From NCBI GenBank assembly GCA_026707225.1, contig JAPOXG010000058.1, forward strand, positions 62,001 through 126,000: a stretch of 64,000 nucleotides of DNA. The letters run 5' to 3'. This document shows positions 37,617-45,641 of this stretch, piece after piece. The DNA comes from Chloroflexota bacterium (GTDB taxonomy: Bacteria > Chloroflexota > Anaerolineae > Aggregatilineales > Phototrophicaceae). The notes under the pieces are model-generated. The model did no database searches. It was not told the origin of the DNA and saw nothing but the letters and a program-made list of their open reading frames with translations. The position numbers and the translations under genes were made by a program. Position 1 is the stretch's first letter; every line of letters starts with the position of its first letter.

Positions 37617-39410
37617 TTATCCTCCCGCGGACAGTTGCATCGGCGCGTCCGGCGAAGCGTAACGGTCGAAAATATGCCGGTATGACTCAGAGCTTCGCAA
37701 AAGGTCTTCGTGCGTGCCTTGCGCGACCACCCGACCCTTGCGCAGCACGACAATGTGATCAGCCCAACGGATTTGCGAGAGCCGGTGCGTGATCAGCAAA
37801 GTTGTGCGCCCGCCCGCCGCCGACCAGATCGCGCGCTGTATTTTGTCTTCAGTCGCGCTGTCGATGGCGCTGGTGCTGTCGTCGAGGATGAGGATTGGCG
37901 GGTCTGTCTGGAAGGCGCGGGCGAGTGCCAGCCGCTGACGTTGCCCGCCGCTCAGGGTCATGCCGCGCTGGCCGATGATGGTGTCATATCCGGCTTGAAG
38001 GTCCGAGATAAACTCGTGCGCCTGCGCCGCTTTGGCCGATTCGACGATGCGGTCAGTATCGACATCGTCTTCGCCAAAGGCGATGTTTTCCGCCACGCTG
38101 CGGCTGAAGAGAAAGACATCTTGTTCGATGATGCTGATTTGCGAACGCAGCGCCTGCAGATTCCAGTCTCGCACATCGACGCCGTCAACCAGCACGCGGC
38201 ACTCAGCGACATCATAAATGCGATTGACGAGTTTGCTGACGGTGCTTTTGCCGGAGCCAGTCTGCCCGACAATGGCGACCGTCTGCCCGGGCTCGACACG
38301 GAAGGAAATGTCACTTAGATTGGCATCGTCAGCGCTGTATCCAAACGAGACCTTCTCAAACTCAATGCGGCCGCCGATGTTCTCGCTGTATCCGTCGCTG
38401 TTCTGGTCAAGCTTGTTCGTTGTCACCAATACCTCAAGAATGCGCGCGGCGCTGGCGTAGCCCGAAGCCAGCCGAGACGACGTGAACAGCGAGATAAAGA
38501 CCGGGAATTGGAAGAGACTGATTAGACCGAGAAAAGCGATGACATCGCCCTCAGTGATTGCTCCGCTGCCATACAGAACTGCTGAATGAAACAGCGAGCC
38601 GACAACGGTCAAGCCAAAGAGCAGAACCGACAGGTAGCGCGCCTCAAATTCACCCTGATCGATAAAGCGATCACGGACGAGATCAGCCAGGTCATTAAAC
38701 GCGCGCATCTCGCTCCCTTCTTGCGCGGCGCCCTTGACCACCTCCAAGCCATCGAGCGATTCCGCCAGTTTGGAATTCATGCTGCCAAAGCTGGCGCGAA
38801 CCTCCTGCGCAATCGGATGCAGGCGTAAGACGAAATAAATCTGCACCAGAATGTGAGAGACGATGAAAAACAGCGGAACGATGATCAGCTGAGGCAATAT
38901 GCCCGGCGCATAAAGGGCTGGCATTATCAGAAACATATTCGCGCCCGTGATCAGGTTGACGCCCGGGTTCATCATCAGATTCATTTCGCGCACGTCATTG
39001 GTCACGCGCGCCATCGTCTCGCCGACCGGCTGCCGGTCGTGATAACTCATGCTTTTGCCCAGCAGGCTGGAGTAAAGCTCATCACGAATGTCGCGCTCGA
39101 AGCGCTGGGCGAAGACCTCGGCTGAGAAATTGCGCAGGAATTGCAAGACCGAACGCAGCGTCTGCGACACGATGATAAGCAGGACGCTGTTCAAGACGAG
39201 CTCAATCGTCTCGTCATTATGAAGCAGAATCGCGTTGAAAGCGTCGCCGAGCGCGCCAGGCACCACGCCGGCCAGAAAGGCGTTGCTGAAAGCGCCCAAT
39301 ACGAGAAGCGCCGCGGTGACCGGATGGCGCAAGATGTGCGAGACGATGAAGCGGAACGGGCTGCTATGGTTGCTCTTGATAGGCGATTGGACGTTGAACT
39401 CGGCGGTCAT
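37617..39410 (-). CDS. ABC exporter half-transporter, degenerate-site subunit (ABCB type)
   Basis: The 597-residue protein has six transmembrane helices (about 25-320) and an ATPase domain with Walker A GQTGSGKST (about 388-396), signature LSGGQRQ, Walker B ILILDDSTSAID and H-loop ITHRLSQ. The residue after the Walker B aspartate, normally the catalytic Glu, is Asp, so the ATP site built from this Walker B should be degenerate. It forms a tight gene pair with the next subunit (one base apart). It follows a GT-C-type gene by about 100 bp on the same strand. Together the two genes encode one heterodimeric exporter. Confidence 0.88.
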   Translation of the reverse strand: MTAEFNVQSPIKSNHSSPFRFIVSHILRHPVTAALLVLGAFSNAFLAGVVPGALGDAFNAILLHNDETIELVLNSVLLIIVSQTLRSVLQFLRNFSAEVFAQRFERDIRDELYSSLLGKSMSYHDRQPVGETMARVTNDVREMNLMMNPGVNLITGANMFLIMPALYAPGILPQLIIVPLFFIVSHILVQIYFVLRLHPIAQEVRASFGSMNSKLAESLDGLEVVKGAAQEGSEMRAFNDLADLVRDRFIDQGEFEARYLSVLLFGLTVVGSLFHSAVLYGSGAITEGDVIAFLGLISLFQFPVFISLFTSSRLASGYASAARILEVLVTTNKLDQNSDGYSENIGGRIEFEKVSFGYSADDANLSDISFRVEPGQTVAIVGQTGSGKSTVSKLVNRIYDVAECRVLVDGVDVRDWNLQALRSQISIIEQDVFLFSRSVAENIAFGEDDVDTDRIVESAKAAQAHEFISDLQAGYDTIIGQRGMTLSGGQRQRLALARAFQTDPPILILDDSTSAIDSATEDKIQRAIWSAAGGRTTLLITHRLSQIRWADHIVVLRKGRVVAQGTHEDLLRSSESYRHIFDRYASPDAPMQLSAGG

Positions 39411-39514
39411 GGCGCTTCCGGCGCGGACGAATGATGATGCGCCGAGTTTATACGACGCTCATCTTTTGCAGAATGGATGATTCTAATCCAAACGCAATCA
39501 CAACTGTCGGCGCG

Positions 39515-41914
39515 TCATTCAATGGCAATCGCGATTGGCAGCACTCCGATTGTCCCGCCCGCTGTGACGGCGGCGCCGCTAACAGGCAGCCTGACGATCT
39601 CTCCATTGCGGTCGCGCCAGTACAACAGGACCCAGATTTGATAGGCGCCGGACGCGGCGTTTTCGGGCAGGCGCAGCGCGCGGTTATCCCAAATGGGCCT
39701 GCCGGGCTGCCAGGAAGAAGTCGGCGCGAAACTGTCCTGCGGTCCGGAATCCCTGCCCTGTGTGAGCGGCTCATTCGCGGCCTCGCTGGCGATGAAACAG
39801 GCAATCGAGTAATCGCGCTCAAGCGGGGCCTCGGTCGCCCATAAGAGCGAAAGCTCAACGGTATCGCCAGGGCGATAGCTCGAGTCATTCGGCAGCACGA
39901 GACTCAACAGCCGGATGCTCTCGCCGTAGCGCAGATCGGTGGGGATCTCGCCCGCGTATTGGCTCAGGGGATTGGGCGCCGCGTTTCGCGTACTGTATTC
40001 CAACAGGCGCACAGTCGCGTCGATCGTATTCAGCTTCACTTCGCCCAAAGGATAATAATGTTGCGCCAAATAGCGCTCGAGCGGCCGGAAGCTCCAGCCC
40101 AAATAAGGACTGGTGCTGCCCAACACCCACAAGCGGTCCTGCCTGCCGGCGATATGCCGTATGGTTCGGAAGCTCTGCACGTCGAACCAGTCATTAGGAT
40201 TTTCGGAGACGACTTGCGCCGGCTGTTTGTCGCTGGCTGCCTGCGCCAGCGGTCGCTCAAGGATGACTGGGCGCGGCGCGGCGCCGTCCAGGTGATTCAA
40301 TATAAAGTCGCCGTAATCAGTGCCGGGCAGCAGCAATACTTCGTCTGCGCGCGCGTTCTCCGCGAGAAACTCGAGCGCTTCGTGCAATGCCCTTTGGCCC
40401 GATTGCGTCTGCGGATCTTTGTCGTAGGCGGACATCAAGTTGAGCAGGACCAGCGGCACGCTCAAAACGACCAAAACTGGCGAAAGGCGGCGCCAGCGAT
40501 GTCGGGATTGGCGCAACGTTTGCGCAATGGCGGCGGCGACCACCGCCGTGTAAATGGCGAAACTCAAGCCCCATATCGGTAAGTTCGCGCGCGTCCAAAG
40601 AAACTCATATCCCAAATCTCGCCAGCGCTCTGGCAAAACCACCCATCGGAAATAGCGCGGTTGCAATTGTGACGGTTCCCATTCAGCTAATCCCTCCGCT
40701 TCGGGCGGCAGCGAGTCGCCATATCTTTCAAAGCTGAGCGATACCCCGACGAATTGAATCCACAGGCCGTAACAGAGTAATGCAGCCCAGATGATTCGCA
40801 GCCACCTGGCTCTCGCATTTAACAGCTCCTGAGCAAGCGGCGCGGTAAGCAACATGAGGACCGGAATGACCGGCAGCAGGAAACGCGGCGGCCAGCTGAG
40901 GCCGCCAAACCAGTGCGCTTCCGTCAGGATCGCATGACCGAGGGCATAGCCGGCGAAGAGCAGCCAGGCGGCGGCGACTAATTGCTTCTGGCCGCGCCGC
41001 CACAACATAACGCCGCCAGGAATGGCGAGGAGCAGCAGTGGCGAAGTCGCCCACAAACTGGCGCCCGGGCTGAGTATGTACGCGCGCAGAGCAGCTGCCA
41101 CTTGTTTCGTTTCGATGCCGATGCCGAGCAGAAATTCTCGCGCTACTGGCGGAAACGGCGCGAGCAGCATCAGAATGCAGGTGACCAGCGCCGCCAATGC
41201 CATCAGTATTCCTAGCGCCTGACGCAAAACTGGATAACGCTGCATGAGCCGATCAGGCAGGGCGAAAATGACGACAGCGGGTGCGGCGAATAGCGCCGAA
41301 AATTTCGTTGAGACGGCAAGACATATCGTTATGACGGCAACCAGGCAGCATAATGCCCGGCCGCCGCTGCCCCTGGCGGCGCCCAGTTGCAGGGCGAGCA
41401 GCGTCGCCAAGATGAAGAATGACGTTAAGGGATCGCGAAAGAATGTCTGGCTATACGCCCAAAGGTTGGTGCCCAAGCCGGCGCTGATCGCAACGATTGC
41501 CGCGACCGAATCCGCATAGCCCATCGCGCGCAGAAGCAGGAAAATGATGCCCCCCGTCAGCGCGGTGACAATCACATTGAAAAGCCATACCGTGTGAATA
41601 TTGCCGAGCCGCGGGAGCGCTTCCGCAATTCTTAACAAGGGGCTGGCGAGAAGGATGTTGAGACGCTCGTCGACGCGATATTCCCCCAAGGGCAGGGCGG
41701 CCGACTCTCGAATTCGAAACGGCAGCTTGATCCAGTTCGTTTCATCCATGAGCCAATCGCCGTAACGAACGAAGCTGCTGAGGGCATCGAGGGCGCGCCG
41801 CGTATCGCCAGACTGAATAAGCCCCCGATAGGTGAGCATATAAACGCCCAGGCAAAAAACGACTAGCAACAGGAAAATACGAATGCGTCGGTTTCGATCC
41901 GAAGCGCTGGTCAT
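39515..41914 (-). CDS. Large GT-C-like membrane protein with C-terminal beta domain
   Basis: The 799-residue protein has TM1 at about 11-28, an outer loop containing LIQSGDTRRALDALSSFVRYG and DERLNILLASPLLRIAEAL, about ten further helices up to residue 500, and a soluble C-terminal region. The last 150 residues form a beta-rich domain (YRPGDTVELSLLWATEAPLERDY; GAYQIWVLLYWRDRNGE) like those on two neighbouring membrane proteins and the pseudogene. The acidic residues in the first outer loop fit the GT-C plan, but no standard PMT motif is clear. It starts 10 bp after the XRE regulator gene, so that regulator may be co-transcribed with it. A role in surface glycan assembly is inferred. Confidence 0.62.
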   Translation of the reverse strand: MTSASDRNRRIRIFLLLVVFCLGVYMLTYRGLIQSGDTRRALDALSSFVRYGDWLMDETNWIKLPFRIRESAALPLGEYRVDERLNILLASPLLRIAEALPRLGNIHTVWLFNVIVTALTGGIIFLLLRAMGYADSVAAIVAISAGLGTNLWAYSQTFFRDPLTSFFILATLLALQLGAARGSGGRALCCLVAVITICLAVSTKFSALFAAPAVVIFALPDRLMQRYPVLRQALGILMALAALVTCILMLLAPFPPVAREFLLGIGIETKQVAAALRAYILSPGASLWATSPLLLLAIPGGVMLWRRGQKQLVAAAWLLFAGYALGHAILTEAHWFGGLSWPPRFLLPVIPVLMLLTAPLAQELLNARARWLRIIWAALLCYGLWIQFVGVSLSFERYGDSLPPEAEGLAEWEPSQLQPRYFRWVVLPERWRDLGYEFLWTRANLPIWGLSFAIYTAVVAAAIAQTLRQSRHRWRRLSPVLVVLSVPLVLLNLMSAYDKDPQTQSGQRALHEALEFLAENARADEVLLLPGTDYGDFILNHLDGAAPRPVILERPLAQAASDKQPAQVVSENPNDWFDVQSFRTIRHIAGRQDRLWVLGSTSPYLGWSFRPLERYLAQHYYPLGEVKLNTIDATVRLLEYSTRNAAPNPLSQYAGEIPTDLRYGESIRLLSLVLPNDSSYRPGDTVELSLLWATEAPLERDYSIACFIASEAANEPLTQGRDSGPQDSFAPTSSWQPGRPIWDNRALRLPENAASGAYQIWVLLYWRDRNGEIVRLPVSGAAVTAGGTIGVLPIAIAIE

Positions 41915-41924
41915 TGCAGTTGAT

Positions 41925-42692
41925 TCACGATGGGGCGCCCGACCGGCTGTTGTTTTCCGCCATTGCTCTGATTATGGCGAATAGCGCATCAGCGATTCGG
42001 TGCAGGTCAGCGCGCGCGATGTGCTGGAATGCCATCGCCAAACGAATGAACGGGAGATTGTCGCTTTCGGCGGCGAACTCGCGCCACTCGGATCCAGAGT
42101 CCGCTGGCGCTGTCGGCAGGCTGCCTGATTGGGACCATACCGGCAAGTTCTGTGGCAGCGCCGCGAAATAATTCATGTCTAGTCCGAGCGCTTGAGCTAA
42201 CGCGGTCAGATCGCTGACGGTGATTATCTCTTCACCGAATTCAAAGTTGGTGAGCTGGGCCGCCGCCAACCCGACGGTTTCGCTCAATTCTTCAACCGGC
42301 TGATCGCTCGATTCTCGCGCCGCCCGCAGCAAGGCGCCAATCAGACGCAGCCGCAGCAATATATACTCAGCTTGGGTTTCACGCTCCGCAGAATGCGCGC
42401 CGGTTGGGATGGAATCGCGCCCATTCAGAAATTGCGAGAGCAATTCCAGCTGCGGCAGCGATGGTTCGCTTTCGCCATATTCCCAAGACTCGATCAATTG
42501 AGGCTCGGCGCCCATGAAATTGGCGCATTCTGTGATTGACCGTTCGGCTGCCAGCCGCCACTTTCGTATGAGAACGCCAAGGAGTCTGCCGCGAATTCTG
42601 CGCGCTTCGTCTTGATCTCTGGGTGTGATTTTCGCTGCTGCCGAGGGTTCCAGCGCTTCCAGCGCCGCTTGTATCAGGTCAACGCGATCCAT
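41925..42692 (-). CDS. Regulator with two tandem XRE-type helix-turn-helix domains
   Basis: The 255-residue protein carries two copies of an XRE-like fold. Copy one (about 34-92) has RIRGRLLGVLIRKWRLAAE, ITECANFMGAEPQLIESWEYGESEPSLPQLELLSQFL. Copy two (about 112-175) has LRLIGALLRAARESSDQ, VEELSETVGLAAAQLTNFEFGEEIITVSDLTALAQALG. The C-terminal 75 residues are helical and unassigned. The ATG at 42692 (MDRVDLIQ) is chosen because upstream in-frame sequence has no domain character. It leads the run of GT-C and ABC exporter genes and probably controls them; the operator is not identifiable. Confidence 0.8.
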   Translation of the reverse strand: MDRVDLIQAALEALEPSAAAKITPRDQDEARRIRGRLLGVLIRKWRLAAERSITECANFMGAEPQLIESWEYGESEPSLPQLELLSQFLNGRDSIPTGAHSAERETQAEYILLRLRLIGALLRAARESSDQPVEELSETVGLAAAQLTNFEFGEEIITVSDLTALAQALGLDMNYFAALPQNLPVWSQSGSLPTAPADSGSEWREFAAESDNLPFIRLAMAFQHIARADLHRIADALFAIIRAMAENNSRSGAPS

Positions 42693-43197
42693 TGATGTTC
42701 TCAACTCATAATTGGCAAACCCCCTTGCTCGCGCAAGGAACGGGCTTGGTATATTGTGTGAGCGCGGATGATTCTTTTCGCTGCCGCCGGGCGGCTGTGT
42801 ATCGAAGATTATAGACCTGAGCGCTTGATCAGGCAAGAAATTCGTCAGCCGGATTTTGCGGAAATCGGTTGCCGATTTCTGGCGGATTCGCAATTGACTC
42901 GCTGGCGGCGCAGCGGCTTCGGCATACTCTACGTAAGAGGCAGCATCTATATCGGGCAACTGGCGGACCCGCAAACGGATCTTGACTTCGCGACGCCCCC
43001 ATCTGCGGCCGAGCCGATGTAAACGCGGAGCGCCATGCAAGCGCCGCCTCGAATGAAGCTGGACGATCATAAGCCAGGTAGAATATCATTGGGCGCGCCC
43101 GACCTAAAGAGCAACTCGCCTTGGCGCTCTCTGATTTTGAGATCTTTGAAATTGAGTGGCTTGTGTTCAATCAGTGCTTTTGCGACGAGATTTAGCA
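42693..43197. other. Intergenic region, no gene recognised
   Basis: About 500 bp between the divergent XRE regulator and methyltransferase genes. Both strands have short open frames but none has a ribosome site or family motif. One plus-strand frame ending at 43195 (translation includes SDFEIFEIEWLVFNQCF) looks protein-like and might be the tail of a lost gene. Confidence 0.4.
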
Positions 43198-44052
43198 ATG
43201 CCGACTAAAGCGCATCACGAAGCGAATCGCCTGTCTTGGAATGAGGGCACCAAGGCGCACAACAGCCACAAAGGCGATCAAGCCGCTTACTTTCGCGCCG
43301 GCGGCAACACGCTCTTTCCGGAGGAATCCCGCCTTTTGGGGGACATCAGCGGCGAGACCTTGCTGCACCTCCAATGCAATAGCGGTCAGGACAGCCTGAG
43401 CATCGCCCGTCATCTTGGAGGCATTGTCACCGGCGTGGATATCAGCGACGAAGCGATTCGATTCGCGCGGCAGCTTTCACGGGACAGCGGCATAAAGGCG
43501 AGCTTCGTCCGCGCCGATGTATACGATTTCTTTGCGAGCGCAAGCGAACGCTACGACGTCGTCTTTTCGTCCTACGGCGTGCTTTGCTGGTTATCGGACC
43601 TCGCTGCGTGGGGGCGCGGCGTTGCCGGCTGCCTTAAACCTGGCGTCAGATTTGCGCTGGTCGATTTCCACCCGGCCTTCATCATGTTCGACGGGGAATG
43701 GCAACTGAAGCATGATTATATGGGCGGCGTCCCTTGCGAGTATGAGTCGGGTGTGGGCGATTATGTCGCCTGGACCGGCGCCGCCGCCGAGATTGACAGC
43801 TTGCTGCCGGGCATTCGCGATTTTCGCAATCCTTTTCAGGGGGTGGAGTATCAGTGGGGGATCGCCGAAGTCGCGACAGCGTTGCTCAATGCCGACCTGT
43901 CTCTGTCTCATTTGGCGGAGTACAACTATTGCAATGGCTTCAAGCCGATGTCTGACATGGTTGATTTGGGCGGACGGCAATATGCGATGCCAGCCCGTTT
44001 GCCCCAGAATTTTCCCCTCATGTTCAGCCTGATCGCCGAGCGGAAGCGATGA
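43198..44052 (+). CDS. Class I SAM-dependent methyltransferase
   Basis: The 284-residue protein begins MPTKAHHEANRLSWNEGTKAHNSH, a start typical of a small-molecule methyltransferase group. It has motif I LLHLQCNSGQDSLSIAR (about 55-71; Gln-Cys-Asn-Ser-Gly replaces the more usual D-x-G-x-G), GVDISDEAIRFAR (about 80-92), RYDVVFSSYGVLCWLSD (about 118-134) and CLKPGVRFALVDFHP. The ATG at 43198 is taken over an upstream TTG because it gives the family start. It overlaps the following SGNH hydrolase gene by four bases (ATGA), so the two are coupled. The substrate is unknown; pairing with a surface esterase suggests surface glycan or lipid modification. Confidence 0.82.
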   Translation: MPTKAHHEANRLSWNEGTKAHNSHKGDQAAYFRAGGNTLFPEESRLLGDISGETLLHLQCNSGQDSLSIARHLGGIVTGVDISDEAIRFARQLSRDSGIKASFVRADVYDFFASASERYDVVFSSYGVLCWLSDLAAWGRGVAGCLKPGVRFALVDFHPAFIMFDGEWQLKHDYMGGVPCEYESGVGDYVAWTGAAAEIDSLLPGIRDFRNPFQGVEYQWGIAEVATALLNADLSLSHLAEYNYCNGFKPMSDMVDLGGRQYAMPARLPQNFPLMFSLIAERKR

Positions 44053-45620
44053 GCAACGGCGCCGGCGAAAGGCAATACGATCCGGCCGCAACACTGGCGC
44101 GCAGTCTCGTCGGATTTGTCGTCTCCGCTTGGATTCCGCTGCTGGTCGCCTGGATTCTGCTTTTACTCTCTCCGGCTTCACCGGCGCAAACATACGAACA
44201 GATTCGCCGCGCCATGCTGCTGGGCGTTGGCGTCGCGACCGCGCTCACATTGATTTGCGGAATCTGGCTTACTCGCCGGAGCGAAACTGACAGCGCGAAA
44301 CTGGCGCAATTCATCGTGAGACGATTCAGCAGCCCTCGACAGGCGCTGCTCGCAGTCTTGCTGTTGCTTGAATCCTGCGTCTTGTCGTTTCTGATCTTCC
44401 GCGACATTGCGCCTTCAATCACCGTCCCCTTCAAGTTCTTGCTGGTCTGCTGGACCGTCGTCTTTGCCGCATTGATGCTGACCATTCATTGGCGCGCCGC
44501 TCGTGGCGCCATTTCGCGCGGGCGGGTTCCGATGGCGCTGCTGGGCTACACTGTTGTGGCGCTCTTGCTGCTCACCGTCTTGACGGCGCTCAGCAGTCGG
44601 CTGCTCGGCAGCAGCGGCATATACGAGCGATTGCGCGGGGCGCTGGATTATCGTCCGCTCGCGTTTATTGACGATGGATCGGCGCCGTCGTCCCGCGAGT
44701 TTTGGGCCGAGCAAAGCACTGTGCTTGTGCGCTGGCTTCCCTACAGCTATTGGACGGTCGCGCCATTCGAAGGCGCTTACATCAATGTCGATCCATCGGG
44801 AAGGCGGCATACGCCTTCGTACACAGAAGATTCTGAGGCGCCGAACATCTATTTCTTTGGCGGCTCCACCATGTGGGGGCTGGGCGCGCGCGACGCCTAT
44901 GCGATTCCCGCGCAGGTTGGGCAGCTGCTTGCCGAGCGAGATTATCCCGCGCAAGTTCATAGCTACGCCCAAACCGGCTATGTGAGCTGGCAAGATTTGC
45001 TGCTGTTTCAAGCGCAATTGGCGCTGGACAACGCACCCAAACTCGCCGTGTTTTATCAGGGATTCAACGATGTATACGCCGCTTACTTGCAAGGCGGCGC
45101 GGGCTTAACCCTGCGCGAAAACCTGCGCGTGAATGATGTCGAGCTGGGTAGGCTCGTGCGGAGCGGTCAACCGGTGCTGCGTCCATTTGACGCTGACATC
45201 AGCGATTATGACTGGAGCCTGGTGACGAGCGGGGCGGCTGCGCCGGGGGCGATCGCCGAACGCTGGCTGGCCAACCGCCGCTTGATCCGCGCCGCCGCCG
45301 GGGAATACGGCGTCCGCGTTCTCTTCGTCTGGCAGCCGGCGCTCTTTGCCAAGGCGGCGCGCACGGACGTTGAACAGCGCATCCTGGACGATATTGAGCG
45401 GCAGCAGCCCGGCTTTGTTGACTTGTATCGCGGGGTAGTGAGCATCGCGCGCGAAGAGCTGGCGGGCGATAGCACAGCTGACACCGTGTTCTTGACCGAC
45501 ATCTTTGACGATGTGAGCGAGGGCCTGTTCTTCGATCGCGTCCATATCACCGAAATCGGCAACCGTATGGTAGCGGAGTCGCTTATCGATCCGATTCTGA
45601 ACGCGCTGGCCGCCCCATGA
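44049..45620 (+). CDS. Membrane-anchored SGNH/GDSL hydrolase
   Basis: The 523-residue protein has four N-terminal transmembrane helices (about 18-42, 54-74, 98-116, 124-142, with a further hydrophobic stretch near 165-180) and a soluble C-terminal SGNH domain. Block I is FFGGSTMWGLG (about 267-277, nucleophile Ser), block III is QGFNDVY (about 337-343) and block V DRVHITEIGNRMVAE (about 498-512) holds the catalytic Asp and His. SGNH enzymes of this type act as esterases or acyltransferases on polysaccharides and lipids. It is translationally coupled to the preceding methyltransferase. It converges with the tandem GH117 gene. Whether it deacylates or transfers is not known. Confidence 0.82.
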   Translation: MSNGAGERQYDPAATLARSLVGFVVSAWIPLLVAWILLLLSPASPAQTYEQIRRAMLLGVGVATALTLICGIWLTRRSETDSAKLAQFIVRRFSSPRQALLAVLLLLESCVLSFLIFRDIAPSITVPFKFLLVCWTVVFAALMLTIHWRAARGAISRGRVPMALLGYTVVALLLLTVLTALSSRLLGSSGIYERLRGALDYRPLAFIDDGSAPSSREFWAEQSTVLVRWLPYSYWTVAPFEGAYINVDPSGRRHTPSYTEDSEAPNIYFFGGSTMWGLGARDAYAIPAQVGQLLAERDYPAQVHSYAQTGYVSWQDLLLFQAQLALDNAPKLAVFYQGFNDVYAAYLQGGAGLTLRENLRVNDVELGRLVRSGQPVLRPFDADISDYDWSLVTSGAAAPGAIAERWLANRRLIRAAAGEYGVRVLFVWQPALFAKAARTDVEQRILDDIERQQPGFVDLYRGVVSIAREELAGDSTADTVFLTDIFDDVSEGLFFDRVHITEIGNRMVAESLIDPILNALAAP

Positions 45621-45641
45621 AGCACTTGCCTGTCGCCGATC

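Noticed and set aside
42768..43022. 84-codon plus-strand open frame between the XRE and methyltransferase genes
   Set aside because: No ribosome site and no recognisable features; a minus-strand frame overlaps it equally well.
41925..43070. Long form (381 residues) of the XRE regulator
   Set aside because: The first 126 residues are Arg/Pro-rich with no domain character; the ATG at 42692 starts the conserved part.
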